Below, piece by piece: positions 7,449 to 15,958 of a stretch of 64,000 nucleotides of DNA (position 1 is its first letter; the number at the start of each line of letters is the position of its first letter). The DNA is from Butyricicoccus pullicaecorum DSM 23266 (GTDB taxonomy: Bacteria > Bacillota > Clostridia > Oscillospirales > Butyricicoccaceae), in the NCBI RefSeq assembly GCF_900167005.1, contig NZ_FUXW01000001.1, positions 186,001 to 250,000 on the forward strand, in the 5' to 3' direction. The notes under the pieces are model-generated. The model saw only the letters and a program-made list of their open reading frames with translations, was not told the DNA's origin and made no database searches. Both the position numbers and the translations under genes were made by a program.

Positions 7449-9086
7449 TTACCAGCCAAAGAAGTAGTTGAAGGGGTTCTGGTTGTAGTACTGCTGACCG
7501 TCCTGACCCTGGCTGTACTGGTTCTGCTCGCTTTCCTGCGTCAGTGCCGGGTCATCGCCCTGCAGGTCGTGCTGATCGTTCAGTGCAAAGGAAACCGTGA
7601 AGGTCTTGCCGGTGGACATGCGGTACAGGGTCAGAGTGATCTTGTCGCCTGCGGACAGTTCATCCTTGACCGCGTTGACACCGTCCATGTCGGTGACCTC
7701 GGTACCGTTGATGCCGGTGATGATGTCGTTTGCCTGTACGCCGGCTGCGGCTGCGTTGGAGCGAGAGTCAACATTGATGACGCGCACGCCCTGCGGGATG
7801 CCGTAGGCTGCCGACTGCTGCTCGGAAACGTTCTGACCGGAAATACCGATCTGCGGACGACCGGCGATGTAGCCGTTCTGGATGAGTTCGTCAACGATGG
7901 GCTTTACGGTGTCCATCGGGATTGCGAAGCCCAGACCCTCATAGTAGCTGATGCCCAGCTTTGCCGAGGTGATGCCGATGACCTGACCATACTTATTGAT
8001 AAGCGCACCGCCCGAGTTGCCGGGGTTGATGGCAGCATCGGTCTGGATGAGGCTCATCACGCGGTCATCGATGGTGATGTCACGGTTGAGCGCCGAGATA
8101 TGGCCGCCGGTGATGGTGTTGGCGAGATCCAGACCACCGGGGGAGCCGATGGCGTAAACTTCTTCACCAACCAGCAAAGAATTCGAGTCGCCGAACTCTG
8201 CCGGGGTCAGGGTGGTACCTGCCGGGTCGATCTTGAGGACTGCAAGGTCGGTCTGCTCATCAAGGCCGATGACCTCAGCCGGGAAGGAAGTACCGTCCGA
8301 CATGTAAACGGTGATCTTGTCCTGCTGTACGCCGGTGTTTTCATCGACAACGACGTGGTTGTTGGTGATGATGTAGCCGTCCGCGCTCATGATGACGCCC
8401 GAACCGGTACCGCCCTCACCGCTCGTCAGGTTGACCGCCTGAATGGAGACAACCGAGGGGGAAACCTTGGCGTAAATCTCCTCGCCGGACAGGCCGTCAT
8501 TGGTGGAGTTGGAGGTCGTAGTCGGGCTGGAGATGTTGACCGACGGCAGGTTGGAGTTGACCGAGGTCGCCGAAACCGAGGAAGAATTGTTGTCCGCGCC
8601 GCCGCTCATCGAGCTGCCGATGGCGATACCGCCGACCAGCAGGACGCAGGCTGCGGCGATCGAACCGGCGATCAGAACGGGCTTGCGGCCAAACTTGCGG
8701 TTCTTGCGGCGCTCTGCACGGGCAAGCTTGCGGGCATGCTTGGCAGCACGCTTGTCTTCCTGATGCATCCACTCCTGATAGGTTGCGTAAGCCGGGTGAG
8801 ACGGCTGGTTCATGGGCTGCTGTGCGTTCGGATCGAACGACTGCTGTGCACCGGTGTTGGTGTGGTACGACTGCTCGGGATTGAGCGGTCGGGGCTGGGT
8901 ATCCATGCGGTCGGAAGCAATGTCCGACGGCTGCTCGAAGACGCGCTGGTCGGGATATTGTGCGTCGTCCTCAACCGGATGGAATGCGTCGTGTTCGGTG
9001 GTGGGTTCATTCTGTGTGGTCTGAGAAGATGTATCGTTGCTTTCCCAGGGATTGTTATTGGAATTGTTTTTATTCTGAAGATCCAT
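7449..9086 (-). CDS. HtrA/DegP-like membrane-anchored serine protease with PDZ domain
   Basis: This 545-residue protein degrades or refolds damaged proteins at the outer face of the membrane. A polar Asn/Gln/Pro-rich cytoplasmic tail (about 1-110) and a basic patch lead into a single transmembrane helix (about 136-157). A Ser/Thr-rich linker precedes the trypsin-like domain with catalytic His244 (TNNHVV), Asp280 (QTDLAVL) and Ser358 (GNSGG). One PDZ domain spans about 420-510 (GVRVINVDSRSNAAAAGVQANDIITGING). This is the usual Firmicute HtrA layout, with an unusually long cytoplasmic tail. ATG 9086 follows AAAGGAAAGGG. Upstream at 9132-9153 lies a dyad, TTGTGA-N10-TCACAA, possibly an operator. 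A two-component pair is encoded just upstream on the same strand. Confidence 0.94.
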   Translation of the reverse strand: MDLQNKNNSNNNPWESNDTSSQTTQNEPTTEHDAFHPVEDDAQYPDQRVFEQPSDIASDRMDTQPRPLNPEQSYHTNTGAQQSFDPNAQQPMNQPSHPAYATYQEWMHQEDKRAAKHARKLARAERRKNRKFGRKPVLIAGSIAAACVLLVGGIAIGSSMSGGADNNSSSVSATSVNSNLPSVNISSPTTTSNSTNDGLSGEEIYAKVSPSVVSIQAVNLTSGEGGTGSGVIMSADGYIITNNHVVVDENTGVQQDKITVYMSDGTSFPAEVIGLDEQTDLAVLKIDPAGTTLTPAEFGDSNSLLVGEEVYAIGSPGGLDLANTITGGHISALNRDITIDDRVMSLIQTDAAINPGNSGGALINKYGQVIGITSAKLGISYYEGLGFAIPMDTVKPIVDELIQNGYIAGRPQIGISGQNVSEQQSAAYGIPQGVRVINVDSRSNAAAAGVQANDIITGINGTEVTDMDGVNAVKDELSAGDKITLTLYRMSTGKTFTVSFALNDQHDLQGDDPALTQESEQNQYSQGQDGQQYYNQNPFNYFFGW

Positions 9087-9201
9087 GATCTAACACCCTT
9101 TCCTTTGATCTGTCTTTATTGTACGCACGGATTGTGATACTTTGTTGTCACAAATATGAATATTCCGTGAATTCTCGCTTTTTTACATAACCGTTTTTTC
9201 A

Positions 9202-9228
9202 CACAAAACCCAAGGCCGAAGCCTTGGG
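9202..9228 (-). terminator. Terminator of the two-component operon
   Basis: Minus strand: stem CCCAAGGC with loop TTCG (9209-9228), then TTTTGTGT. It separates the sensor kinase gene from the HtrA gene downstream. Confidence 0.8.
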
Positions 9229-9237
9229 CAGTGTACG

Positions 9238-10680
9238 TTATTTCTTGTTGGGTTTGGTGACGGGTGCGAGCGGGAGGGTGAAGGAAAACTCGGTCTCACC
9301 GCCGTCCGAGCGCACCGAAATATCGCCGCCGTGCAGGTTGATGATATTCTTGACGATGTACAGTCCCAGACCGGCACCCGAGCGGTCACGCGAGCGCGAG
9401 CGATCGGTCTTGTAGAAGCGGTCGAAGATGTGCGGGATATCGTCAGGCGCGATACCGCCGCCAGTGTTGCAGATGGAGAACTCGCAGAATGCGCCGGCCG
9501 GGTAAGCGGTGACGCGCAGCTTGCCGCCGTCGTCGATGAACTTGACCGCATTGTCCACCAGATTGTAGACCGCACGGAAGACGTGGTCGCGGTCACCCAT
9601 GACCATCAGGCGGTCGGCAAAGTCGACCTCGACGTCGATGTTCTTGGCTGTGATCTTCTGCTCAAAGGACAGCAGAATCTGGCTTGCCATTTCCGAGAAG
9701 TCGAAGGGAACCGGGCTGATGATGAGCTCGCCCGACTGGATTTTTGCCGCCGCGAGCATGCTCATGGTCATGCGGGACAGGCGCTTGACCTCCTCGGAGA
9801 TGACAACCAGATATTTGCGCTGCTGATCCTGCGGGATGGTGCCGTCCAGCATACCGTCGACGAAACCGCTGATGGTGGTCATCGGGGTCTTGAACTCGTG
9901 GGATACGTTGCCGATAAAGCCCTGGGTCAGCTCCTCGAGCTGTTCCAGATCGCGTGCCATGTTGTTAAACGAGGTGGCAAGCTCGTCGATCTCGTCGCAG
10001 TGGTTGTCCTCGGGGACGCGCACGCTGAAATCACCGGCTGCAAATTCTTTGGCCGCGTTTGCCATGGTTTTGAGCGGACGGGTCATGCGGCTAGACAGAA
10101 AGTAGGAGACGACCAGCGCACCGACCAGCGAAATGATGATGATAATGAGGAAAATCTGGGTGATTTCCTGCAGGACACCGACCACACGCTCGCTGCTCGC
10201 GGCGATCAGCACCAGCGCGAGATCCTTGCCCGCACTGTCTTCACACAGCGCGCCGACGATGTAGTGCTTTTCCGAGAAGACCGAGCCGAGCGTGCCCACC
10301 GAGGAATAGACGCTGTCGCGTGTGATGGCATTGACGACCTTTTGGGGAATGGTGCCGCTGTTGCGGTAACTGCCGGTGTCGGGATCGACGCGCAGCAGGA
10401 TATTGCCCGACAGGTCGGTCAGGATGATGCTCATTTGGTTCTGCTTGGCGGTGGTGCGCAGCGAGGCATCGAGCACGGCGACATTGAGGCTGTCACCGGT
10501 CTGTACCGCCAGACTGGTCAGCTCAGAGATCGATTCCGCGGTCGCGGACAGCTGGGACTCTTTTTCCGACTTGGAATAGCGATCCATCTGATAGAAGAAC
10601 GCGCCGCCGGCCAGTCCAAAGGCCACCAGAATCAAAATGACCGAGGAAATGAAATTTTTTGCAAAAAAGCTTCGTTTCAA
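9238..10680 (-). CDS. Membrane sensor histidine kinase (HAMP, HisKA, HATPase)
   Basis: A 480-residue sensor kinase. TM1 spans about 11-31, an extracytoplasmic sensor about 32-170, TM2 about 172-196 and HAMP about 197-250. The HisKA phospho-acceptor is His261 (NVSHEFKTPMTT). The HATPase domain contains an N box (VYNLVDNAVKF), G1 (NTGGGIAPDDIPHIFDRFYKTDRSRS) and G2 (GAGLGLYIVKNI). It would phosphorylate the OmpR-type regulator encoded directly upstream. The start codon is TTG (10678-10680), supported by GGGGGA 8 nt before it; no better ATG exists. The signal is unknown; the HtrA gene next door hints at envelope stress, which is inference. Confidence 0.93.
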   Translation of the reverse strand: MKRSFFAKNFISSVILILVAFGLAGGAFFYQMDRYSKSEKESQLSATAESISELTSLAVQTGDSLNVAVLDASLRTTAKQNQMSIILTDLSGNILLRVDPDTGSYRNSGTIPQKVVNAITRDSVYSSVGTLGSVFSEKHYIVGALCEDSAGKDLALVLIAASSERVVGVLQEITQIFLIIIIISLVGALVVSYFLSSRMTRPLKTMANAAKEFAAGDFSVRVPEDNHCDEIDELATSFNNMARDLEQLEELTQGFIGNVSHEFKTPMTTISGFVDGMLDGTIPQDQQRKYLVVISEEVKRLSRMTMSMLAAAKIQSGELIISPVPFDFSEMASQILLSFEQKITAKNIDVEVDFADRLMVMGDRDHVFRAVYNLVDNAVKFIDDGGKLRVTAYPAGAFCEFSICNTGGGIAPDDIPHIFDRFYKTDRSRSRDRSGAGLGLYIVKNIINLHGGDISVRSDGGETEFSFTLPLAPVTKPNKK

Positions 10681-10703
10681 CTTGGATTCCCCCTGGTATG
10701 CGG

Positions 10704-11387
10704 TCAGTTTTTGGTCTCAAACTTGTAGCCGACACCCCAGACGGTCTTGAGTTCCCACTTGTCCGACGCGCCCTCGAGCTTTTCACGCAGACGCTTGACG
10801 TGTACGTCGACCGTGCGGGTATCGCCGAAGTAATCAAAGCCCCACACGTCGTCGAGCAGCTGGGCGCGGGTGAATACGCGGTTGGGACTCTGCGCGAGGA
10901 AGTACAGAAGCTCAATCTCCTTCGGGGGAGCGTCCACATGCTTGCCCGCGATGATGAGCTCGTAAGCCTGCTTGTCAATGATGAGGTTGTCAAAGGACAG
11001 TTTGCCGCTGTCGTCGGGGGACAGACGGCGCAGCACAGCGCGCACGCGGGCGACGACCTCGCGCATCTCGAGGGGCTTTACAATATAGTCGTCGGCACCC
11101 AGCTCCAGACCGGATACCTTGTCCATGGTCTCGCCCTTGGCCGTGATCATGATGACCGGCATGCTCGAGCCCGAGTCACGGATTTCACGGATGACCTGCC
11201 AGCCGTCCATGACCGGCATCATCACGTCGAGCAGCATCATATCGGGGTTTTCTGCCTTCCACTTGGACAGACCAATCGCACCGTTTTCCGCTTCGGAAAT
11301 GTCATAGCCCTCGCGCTCGAGGTACAGGCGCAGCAGCTCGCGGATATTCTCGTCGTCCTCGACGATCAGGATTTTTTTATTGCTCAT
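10704..11387 (-). CDS. OmpR/PhoB-family response regulator
   Basis: A 227-residue two-domain regulator. The receiver domain shows the acidic pair (VEDDEN, about 9-12), phospho-acceptor Asp54 (LLDVMMP) and conserved Lys104 (DYIVKPL). A winged-helix effector follows from about residue 130, with KEIELLYFLAQSPNRVFTRAQLLDDVWGF, the RTVDVHVKRLREKL recognition helix and a TVWGVGYKFE hairpin. The start MSNKKILIVED at 11387 is chosen by homology and GGTGGG spacing; the frame stays open 19 codons further upstream. It lies 24 nt before the kinase gene and is clearly cotranscribed with it. Confidence 0.94.
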   Translation of the reverse strand: MSNKKILIVEDDENIRELLRLYLEREGYDISEAENGAIGLSKWKAENPDMMLLDVMMPVMDGWQVIREIRDSGSSMPVIMITAKGETMDKVSGLELGADDYIVKPLEMREVVARVRAVLRRLSPDDSGKLSFDNLIIDKQAYELIIAGKHVDAPPKEIELLYFLAQSPNRVFTRAQLLDDVWGFDYFGDTRTVDVHVKRLREKLEGASDKWELKTVWGVGYKFETKN

Positions 11388-11423
11388 GTTGGGATTCCCA
11401 CCTTTATTCTCGTATGTATCAGG

Positions 11424-11442
11424 GTGTCGGTCTGGCCGACAC
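11424..11442 (-). promoter_or_regulatory. 5'-UTR hairpin ahead of the response-regulator gene
   Basis: A perfect 7-bp stem, GTGTCGG-TCTGG-CCGACAC, lies between a minus-strand TATAAT (11459-11464) and the start at 11387. It could be an operator for the regulator itself or a leader hairpin. The rest of 11388-11600 holds nothing else I can name. Confidence 0.4.
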
Positions 11443-11602
11443 ATTACCCTATAATATCATTATACACCATCGCCTGCGCGAAAGCATGAAGGATTTGTAA
11501 AACACGGACAAAACAGTTCAGCTGGTGTCGGAGACTGGGGATGCGCACAGCGAAGAGAAACGGGGAATATCTGGAAAAATACATTATTTTTTGCACACGC
11601 TC

Positions 11603-11631
11603 TTTCCGTACGCCCTTTCATCCTGTATAAT
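11603..11631 (+). promoter_or_regulatory. Putative promoter of the phospholipase C-like gene
   Basis: A perfect TATAAT (11626-11631) with a weak -35 TTTCCG (11603-11608) at 17 nt lies 37 nt before the chosen start. The -35 match is poor. Confidence 0.5.
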
Positions 11632-11667
11632 AGAGTGCATAGAAATCGTGTGAAAGGAATGATGAAG

Positions 11668-12588
11668 ATGGCGGACTTTATGACCCATGATCTGCTGGGC
11701 GAACAGGCGCTTGCCGTATTCCCGGCTGCTGCCCAGCGCGCTGCGGCTCTGCATCCTGCGGTATTCCGTTGGGGTCTGCAAGGGCCCGACCCGCTCTTTT
11801 TCCACAAGGTATACGCCGGCAGTCCGCTGCACAAGCTGGGCAACCGGCTGCATGAGGAACGCACCGACGCATTGTTTACCGTCTTTGCCGAGTCGGTCAA
11901 CCGCTTGACCGATGAAAGCCATGATATCGCATCCGCCTATTTTTACGGCTTCCTGTGCCATTACGCACTGGACAGTACCATTCATCCTTACGTATATTAT
12001 CAGGAGCACGAGTGCATCCGCGCCATGCCCGGAGAGAATGCCTCGGCCATCCATTGCCAGATCGAGACCGATATTGACTGCGCACTGTATGACCGCTACA
12101 AGGGCGATCACCTGCACCTGCCCACCGCAGCCTATCAGATGAACGACCAGGAGATCGCGGTCGTGTCGGTCATCCTGCATCACCTCATTCGCTGCGTGCT
12201 GCGCGTGGACGTGCCGACCAGCGAGCTGCGCCCGGCATTTGCCGAGATGCTGGCCTGCCAGCGGCTGTTCTATCAGGGCGGACGCGGCCTGAGCCGACCG
12301 GCACGTACGGTCGAGCGACTGCTGGGCAAGGGTCCGCTGCTGACCTCGCACATCAAGACCGGCCTGCCCCAGTGGGATGCGCTCAACGAGTCGCATTCGC
12401 CGTGGCGCAACCTGTGGAACCCGGATGTCGTGTGCACCGAGAGCGTCATCGAGCTGTTTGAACTGGCCAAGGACAAGGCGGCCGAGCTTGCCAGCAGCTA
12501 CGCAGCACAGTTCGACTCGGGCTGGATGCTCAATCTGTCGTACTATGAGCCGTTTGACAACGGCAATTACCGCAGACAGAAACCGTAA
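11668..12588 (+). CDS. Zinc-dependent phospholipase C-family protein
   Basis: This 306-residue protein fits the zinc-dependent phospholipase C/S1-P1-like family found widely in Clostridia, usually as a small hydrolase of unknown substrate. Early motifs are MTHDLLGEQAL and FRWGLQGPDPLFFHK, with the likely zinc ligands Asp and His. The core motif SAYFYGFLCHYALDSTIHPYVYY follows at about residues 90-112, giving further His/Asp ligands. No signal peptide is evident, so it may act in the cytosol, unlike secreted clostridial alpha-toxin. ATG 11668 is chosen because AAAGGA (11653-11658) gives 9-nt spacing; ATGs at 11659 and 11662 in the same frame are alternatives. Transcribed alone. Confidence 0.85.
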   Translation: MADFMTHDLLGEQALAVFPAAAQRAAALHPAVFRWGLQGPDPLFFHKVYAGSPLHKLGNRLHEERTDALFTVFAESVNRLTDESHDIASAYFYGFLCHYALDSTIHPYVYYQEHECIRAMPGENASAIHCQIETDIDCALYDRYKGDHLHLPTAAYQMNDQEIAVVSVILHHLIRCVLRVDVPTSELRPAFAEMLACQRLFYQGGRGLSRPARTVERLLGKGPLLTSHIKTGLPQWDALNESHSPWRNLWNPDVVCTESVIELFELAKDKAAELASSYAAQFDSGWMLNLSYYEPFDNGNYRRQKP

Positions 12589-12603
12589 ATCTGTACATCA
12601 AAG

Positions 12604-12630
12604 AAAGCCCGCTTGGGAGCGGGCTTTTTG
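12604..12630 (+). terminator. Terminator after the phospholipase C-like gene
   Basis: Stem AAAGCCCGCT (12604-12613) pairs with 12618-12627 across loop TGGG, then TT. The next gene starts only 25 nt later, so partial read-through may express it. Confidence 0.85.
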
Positions 12631-12654
12631 TCTGTCCGAAAGAGGAGAACACCT

Positions 12655-13203
12655 ATGATTCTGCCGTTTGCCTATACCATCATCCGCTCAAAGCGCAAGA
12701 GCATCCAAATTCGGGTGAATGCACAGGGACAGGTCGAGGTGCGCGGCGGACGCAGACTGACCAAAGCGCAGGCCGAACAGATCTTGTATCAGCATCAGGA
12801 CTGGGTACAGACCCAGATCGCGCGGCAGACCGCCCGGGCAGCGCAGCGGCACATCCTGACCGCGGATGAGATTGCCAATCTCACCGAGCAGGCCGAGCGG
12901 GATTTACCGGTCAGGACGGCGCACTGGGCGGCGCGCATGGGCGTTCAGCCGACCGGTGTGCGAATCACGGCAGCTGCGACCCGGTGGGGAAGCTGCTCGG
13001 CCAAGAACCGCATTTGCTATTCTTTTCGCGTTATGCTGCTGCCCGAAGCCCTGCGCGATTACATCGTGGTGCATGAACTGTCCCACATCCGTCAGAAAAA
13101 TCACAGCGCGGACTTTTATGCCGAGGGGATGCGCTATCTGCCCGACTTCGTTCTGCGTCGGAAGGAGCTGCGCGCATGGGAGCGTGCGCACCCGCTGGGG
13201 TAA
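12655..13203 (+). CDS. YgjP-like (DUF45) zinc metallopeptidase
   Basis: A 182-residue protein of the YgjP/WLM-like metallopeptidase family. The N-terminal half has the usual IIRSKRKSIQIRVNAQG beta segment and a helix-rich middle. The conserved RWGSCSAKNRICYSFRVMLLP stretch follows at about residues 108-127. The zinc site is HELSH (about 140-144), continued by the third ligand in NHSADFYA. The cellular substrate is not known for the family. ATG 12655 follows AGAGGAGA. It sits immediately behind the terminator of the phospholipase-like gene and has no obvious promoter of its own. Confidence 0.9.
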   Translation: MILPFAYTIIRSKRKSIQIRVNAQGQVEVRGGRRLTKAQAEQILYQHQDWVQTQIARQTARAAQRHILTADEIANLTEQAERDLPVRTAHWAARMGVQPTGVRITAAATRWGSCSAKNRICYSFRVMLLPEALRDYIVVHELSHIRQKNHSADFYAEGMRYLPDFVLRRKELRAWERAHPLG

Positions 13204-13215
13204 GGCATAAAAAGA

Positions 13216-13245
13216 GCGCACCGAAGGAGGAACGGTGCGCCCTTT
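13216..13245 (+). terminator. Weak terminator after the YgjP-like gene
   Basis: Stem GCGCACCG (13216-13223) pairs with CGGTGCGC (13233-13240), followed by CCTTTG. The tail is short, so confidence is moderate. Confidence 0.55.
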
Positions 13246-13270
13246 GTAATGGAAAACGAGGGATTCCCAA

Positions 13271-13649
13271 AAGGGCTGCACACCCGTGCAGCCCTTGTTA
13301 TTTCAAACTATTCAATTGTGCCCTTTTGTTCCGTTTCTCCGCAGCGCCTCGATCTTTGGCCTATCTGCCAGGGTCTTTATCGAAAACTTTCCATCGGCGC
13401 GTAGTCTGCCGGAGCCATACTCATCAGTATGCCCATCGGAATGCTCCCAGAGAACGTCGTTTCCGTCGGCTGTTCGGCTTAGTGGGCACCGGCGAGCCGC
13501 GCGGTACGGAACTCCTGTTCAATTTCTGATACCATGGGACTCACCCCTTTCAGTAAGATTTCAAATAATGAGAAGATGGTAAGTAGCTTTTGTTTTCACC
13601 TCATTTCTTTTGTTGGTATTATATTACCACCGGATAGGGGTACCGTCAA
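13271..13649 (-). other. Orphan transcription unit: promoter, short or broken ORF, terminator
   Basis: This fills most of the gene gap 13204-13807. Minus strand: -35 TTGACG (13644-13649), dyad-filled spacer, -10 TAATAT (13621-13626), a ribosome site AAAGGGG and ATG 13535. The ATG opens only an 18-codon frame (stop 13479-13481). Another frame of about 68 codons is open from 13518 to 13312 and has protein-like composition, but no start codon in phase. The unit closes with an 11-bp hairpin (13271-13296) and TTTT. It may be a decayed gene, a gene split by frameshift, or a small RNA. I do not recognise the product. Confidence 0.5.
13621..13649 (-). promoter_or_regulatory. Promoter with CsoR/MerR-like dyad in the spacer
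   Basis: Between -35 TTGACG and -10 TAATAT (17 nt; a TATAAT alternative at 13618-13623 gives 20 nt) lies TACCACCGGATAGGGGTA (13625-13642). This is an imperfect inverted repeat resembling CsoR or MerR operators. Assignment to either family is inference. Confidence 0.5.
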
Positions 13650-13731
13650 GGACTTTTCGGGCTTATTTTTGTACAAAAAGAACCGTTTAAGTTCTACATT
13701 TGCCCCTCTTTTTATTCGCTCGGCAGTCTGT

Positions 13732-13737
13732 TATAAT
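13732..13737 (+). promoter_or_regulatory. -10 element for the iron alcohol dehydrogenase gene
   Basis: A perfect TATAAT lies 70 nt before the start, preceded by a T-rich stretch but no convincing -35. A CsoR/MerR-type divergent promoter lies 80 nt upstream. Confidence 0.45.
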
Positions 13738-13807
13738 AATAGTGTCGGGCTGTTTTTTATCACCAGCCCACCTTTTGAAACCCACGCGTCTGAAAAGGAG
13801 TCTTCCG

Positions 13808-14953
13808 ATGAAAAACTTCAGTTACTATATGCCGACCCGCATCTTTTTCGGTGCAGGCAGCGTCAAGAAGCTGTCCCGCGCACCGCTGCCGGCAGGCCGC
13901 GGTCTGCTGATCACCGGCGGTTCGTCCACCACAAAGCTCGGTTATGTTGATAAAGTCTGTGCGGCACTGGCTGAGGCCGGTCATGAGATGACCGTATACC
14001 GCGATGTACAGCCCAATCCCACCATCGAGAACGTGCGCGAGTGCGCTGCCATCGCCCGCGAGCAGGAATGTACCTTTGTCGTTGGTCTGGGCGGCGGCTC
14101 GTCCATCGATACCGCAAAGGCTGCGGCTGTTATGGCCACCAACGACGGCGATTGGTGGGACTACGTTTACGGCGGATCGGGTAAGGGTCAGAAGATCAAG
14201 AATCAGCCCCTGCCGATCGTGGCGATTACGACGACTGCGGGCACGGGCACGGAAGCCGACCCCTGGACGGTCGTCACCAACGGCGAGGAAAAGATTGGCG
14301 GCGGTAATGACAAGACCTTCCCGACGCTGTCCATCGTCGATCCCGATTTTATGATGACTGTACCGCCGCACCTGACCGCATATCAGGGCTTTGACGCACT
14401 GTTCCACGCCTGCGAGGGCTATCTGGCGACCATCGCAAGCCCGGTAAGCGAGATGTATTCTCTCAAGGCGATCGAGCTCATTGGCAAGTCGCTGCCCCGT
14501 GCGGTACAGGATGGTTCGGATGCCGAAGCGCGCGCCGATGTCGCGCTGGCGAACACCCTAGCTGGTTTTGTCGAGAGCCTGTCCTCGTGTACGTCTGAGC
14601 ACGCCATTGAGCATGCTATGTCCGGCTTCCATCCCAAGCTGCCGCACGGCGCTGGTCTGATTATGATTTCGCTCGAATACTATAAACTGTTCGCCGACGT
14701 TTGCGCCGACAAGTTTGCCCACATGGCGCACGCTCTCGGCCGCGCAGACGGTGATTTTGTCGCGGCTCTGGCCGAACTGCAAAAGCAGTGCGGTGTCGAT
14801 AACCTGAAAATGAGCGATTACGGCATGGAAAACGGTGATTTCGGCAAGTACGCCGACCATGCATTCGCTGATATGGGCGGTCTGTTCCGCGTCGATGCCA
14901 AGCAGCTGACCCGTGATGACGTCATCGGCATTCTGTCGCGCAGCTATCGCTAA
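13808..14953 (+). CDS. Iron-containing alcohol dehydrogenase
   Basis: A 381-residue cytosolic NAD(P)H-dependent dehydrogenase of the Fe-ADH (group III) family, close in style to clostridial butanol dehydrogenases that reduce aldehydes to alcohols. The nucleotide-binding half contains MPTRIFFGAGSVKKL and GGGSSIDTAKAAAVM. The TTTAGTGTEADPWTVVTN segment follows. Metal ligands are expected in DALFHACEGY and in HAIEHAMSGFHPKLPHGAGL. ATG 13808 follows AAGGAG. The frame is open well upstream, but homology starts at MKNFSYYMPTR. The asparaginase gene follows after 34 nt and may be cotranscribed. Physiological substrate unknown. Confidence 0.93.
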   Translation: MKNFSYYMPTRIFFGAGSVKKLSRAPLPAGRGLLITGGSSTTKLGYVDKVCAALAEAGHEMTVYRDVQPNPTIENVRECAAIAREQECTFVVGLGGGSSIDTAKAAAVMATNDGDWWDYVYGGSGKGQKIKNQPLPIVAITTTAGTGTEADPWTVVTNGEEKIGGGNDKTFPTLSIVDPDFMMTVPPHLTAYQGFDALFHACEGYLATIASPVSEMYSLKAIELIGKSLPRAVQDGSDAEARADVALANTLAGFVESLSSCTSEHAIEHAMSGFHPKLPHGAGLIMISLEYYKLFADVCADKFAHMAHALGRADGDFVAALAELQKQCGVDNLKMSDYGMENGDFGKYADHAFADMGGLFRVDAKQLTRDDVIGILSRSYR

Positions 14954-14987
14954 ACTCGCATTTTTCTCCGGAAGGAAGTAACGCATT

Positions 14988-15902
14988 ATGTCACTCAAAC
15001 ATGTACTTATGATTGCGACCGGCGGCACGCTCGCCTGTCGTGAGACCGGACGTGGTCTGGCACCCTCGCTGACCGGTGAGCAGCTGATCGAGTTTTTACC
15101 CGAGCTGCCCAAGATCTGCAAGGTCGTCGTAGAGAATCCGTTCTCCATCGACTCGACCGATATCACAACGGCAGACCGTGTCAAGCTGGCCGGCATCATC
15201 CGTGAAAATTATGATCTGTATGATGGCTTTGTCATCGCACACGGTACCGATACGCTGGGCTATACGTCGGCGCTGCTCTATCACATGCTGCGCAACCTCA
15301 ACAAGCCGGTTATCTTGACCGGTGCGCAGAAGCCCATCGGCGTGCCCGGTTCGGATGCCGAGCGCAACCTGCTCGACGCCTTCCGCGTCATTCGTGCGGG
15401 TTATGTTGGTGTCGCTGCCGTGCTGCACGGACAGATTATCCGCGGCAACCACGTGGTCAAGGTGGACTGCGAGAGCATGAACGCATTCCGCTCGATCAAC
15501 GCACCGCTTGCCGGTACGATCGACCGCGAGGGCAATGTCCGTCTGGATATCGTGCCCAAGCTGGGCGGTGAGCCCGAGTTCGTCGAGGATATCGACTCGG
15601 ATTTCGTGCTGCTCAAGCTGGTACCCGACCTCGACCCGTCCATTATCACCTTCCTGTCTCGCTATAAGAAGGTCATCATTGAGGGCTACGGCTCGGGCGG
15701 TATCCCGATTCGTCTGGAAAAGGTTGTCCAGAAGCTCATCCACAGCGGTACTAAGGTCTATGTCACCACCCAGTGCCTGTCGGGCTCGGTCAATCTGGAT
15801 AAGTACGAGGTTGGCAAGCGTGCCGAGGCTATGGGCGCAGTATCGCTCGGTCATCGCACGATTGAGGACGCTATCGCGGCCATCCAGTGCGGTGAAATCT
15901 AA
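14988..15902 (+). CDS. L-asparaginase, type I-like (cytosolic)
   Basis: A 304-residue enzyme hydrolysing L-asparagine to aspartate and ammonia. The catalytic threonines are visible in IATGGTLAC (Thr about 14) and AHGTDTLGYTSALL (Thr about 86, Asp about 87), with Lys in TGAQKPIG. There is no signal peptide, so it acts in the cytosol. The C-terminal domain contains IEGYGSGGIP and VYVTTQCLSGSVNLDKYEVG, as in the small asparaginase group. ATG 14988 follows GGAAGGA. It lies behind the Fe-ADH gene on the same strand and is closed by a strong terminator. Confidence 0.93.
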   Translation: MSLKHVLMIATGGTLACRETGRGLAPSLTGEQLIEFLPELPKICKVVVENPFSIDSTDITTADRVKLAGIIRENYDLYDGFVIAHGTDTLGYTSALLYHMLRNLNKPVILTGAQKPIGVPGSDAERNLLDAFRVIRAGYVGVAAVLHGQIIRGNHVVKVDCESMNAFRSINAPLAGTIDREGNVRLDIVPKLGGEPEFVEDIDSDFVLLKLVPDLDPSIITFLSRYKKVIIEGYGSGGIPIRLEKVVQKLIHSGTKVYVTTQCLSGSVNLDKYEVGKRAEAMGAVSLGHRTIEDAIAAIQCGEI

Positions 15903-15916
15903 TATTGATAGAAAAG

Positions 15917-15950
15917 AAAAATCCCGGATCGTTTTGATCCGGGATTTTTT
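15917..15950 (+). terminator. Bidirectional terminator between asparaginase and the OB-fold protein
   Basis: Fourteen-bp stem AAAAATCCCGGATC (15917-15930) pairs with 15936-15949 across loop GTTTT, T-rich on both strands. It serves the convergent genes on either side. Confidence 0.9.
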
Positions 15951-15958
15951 GTCGGTTC

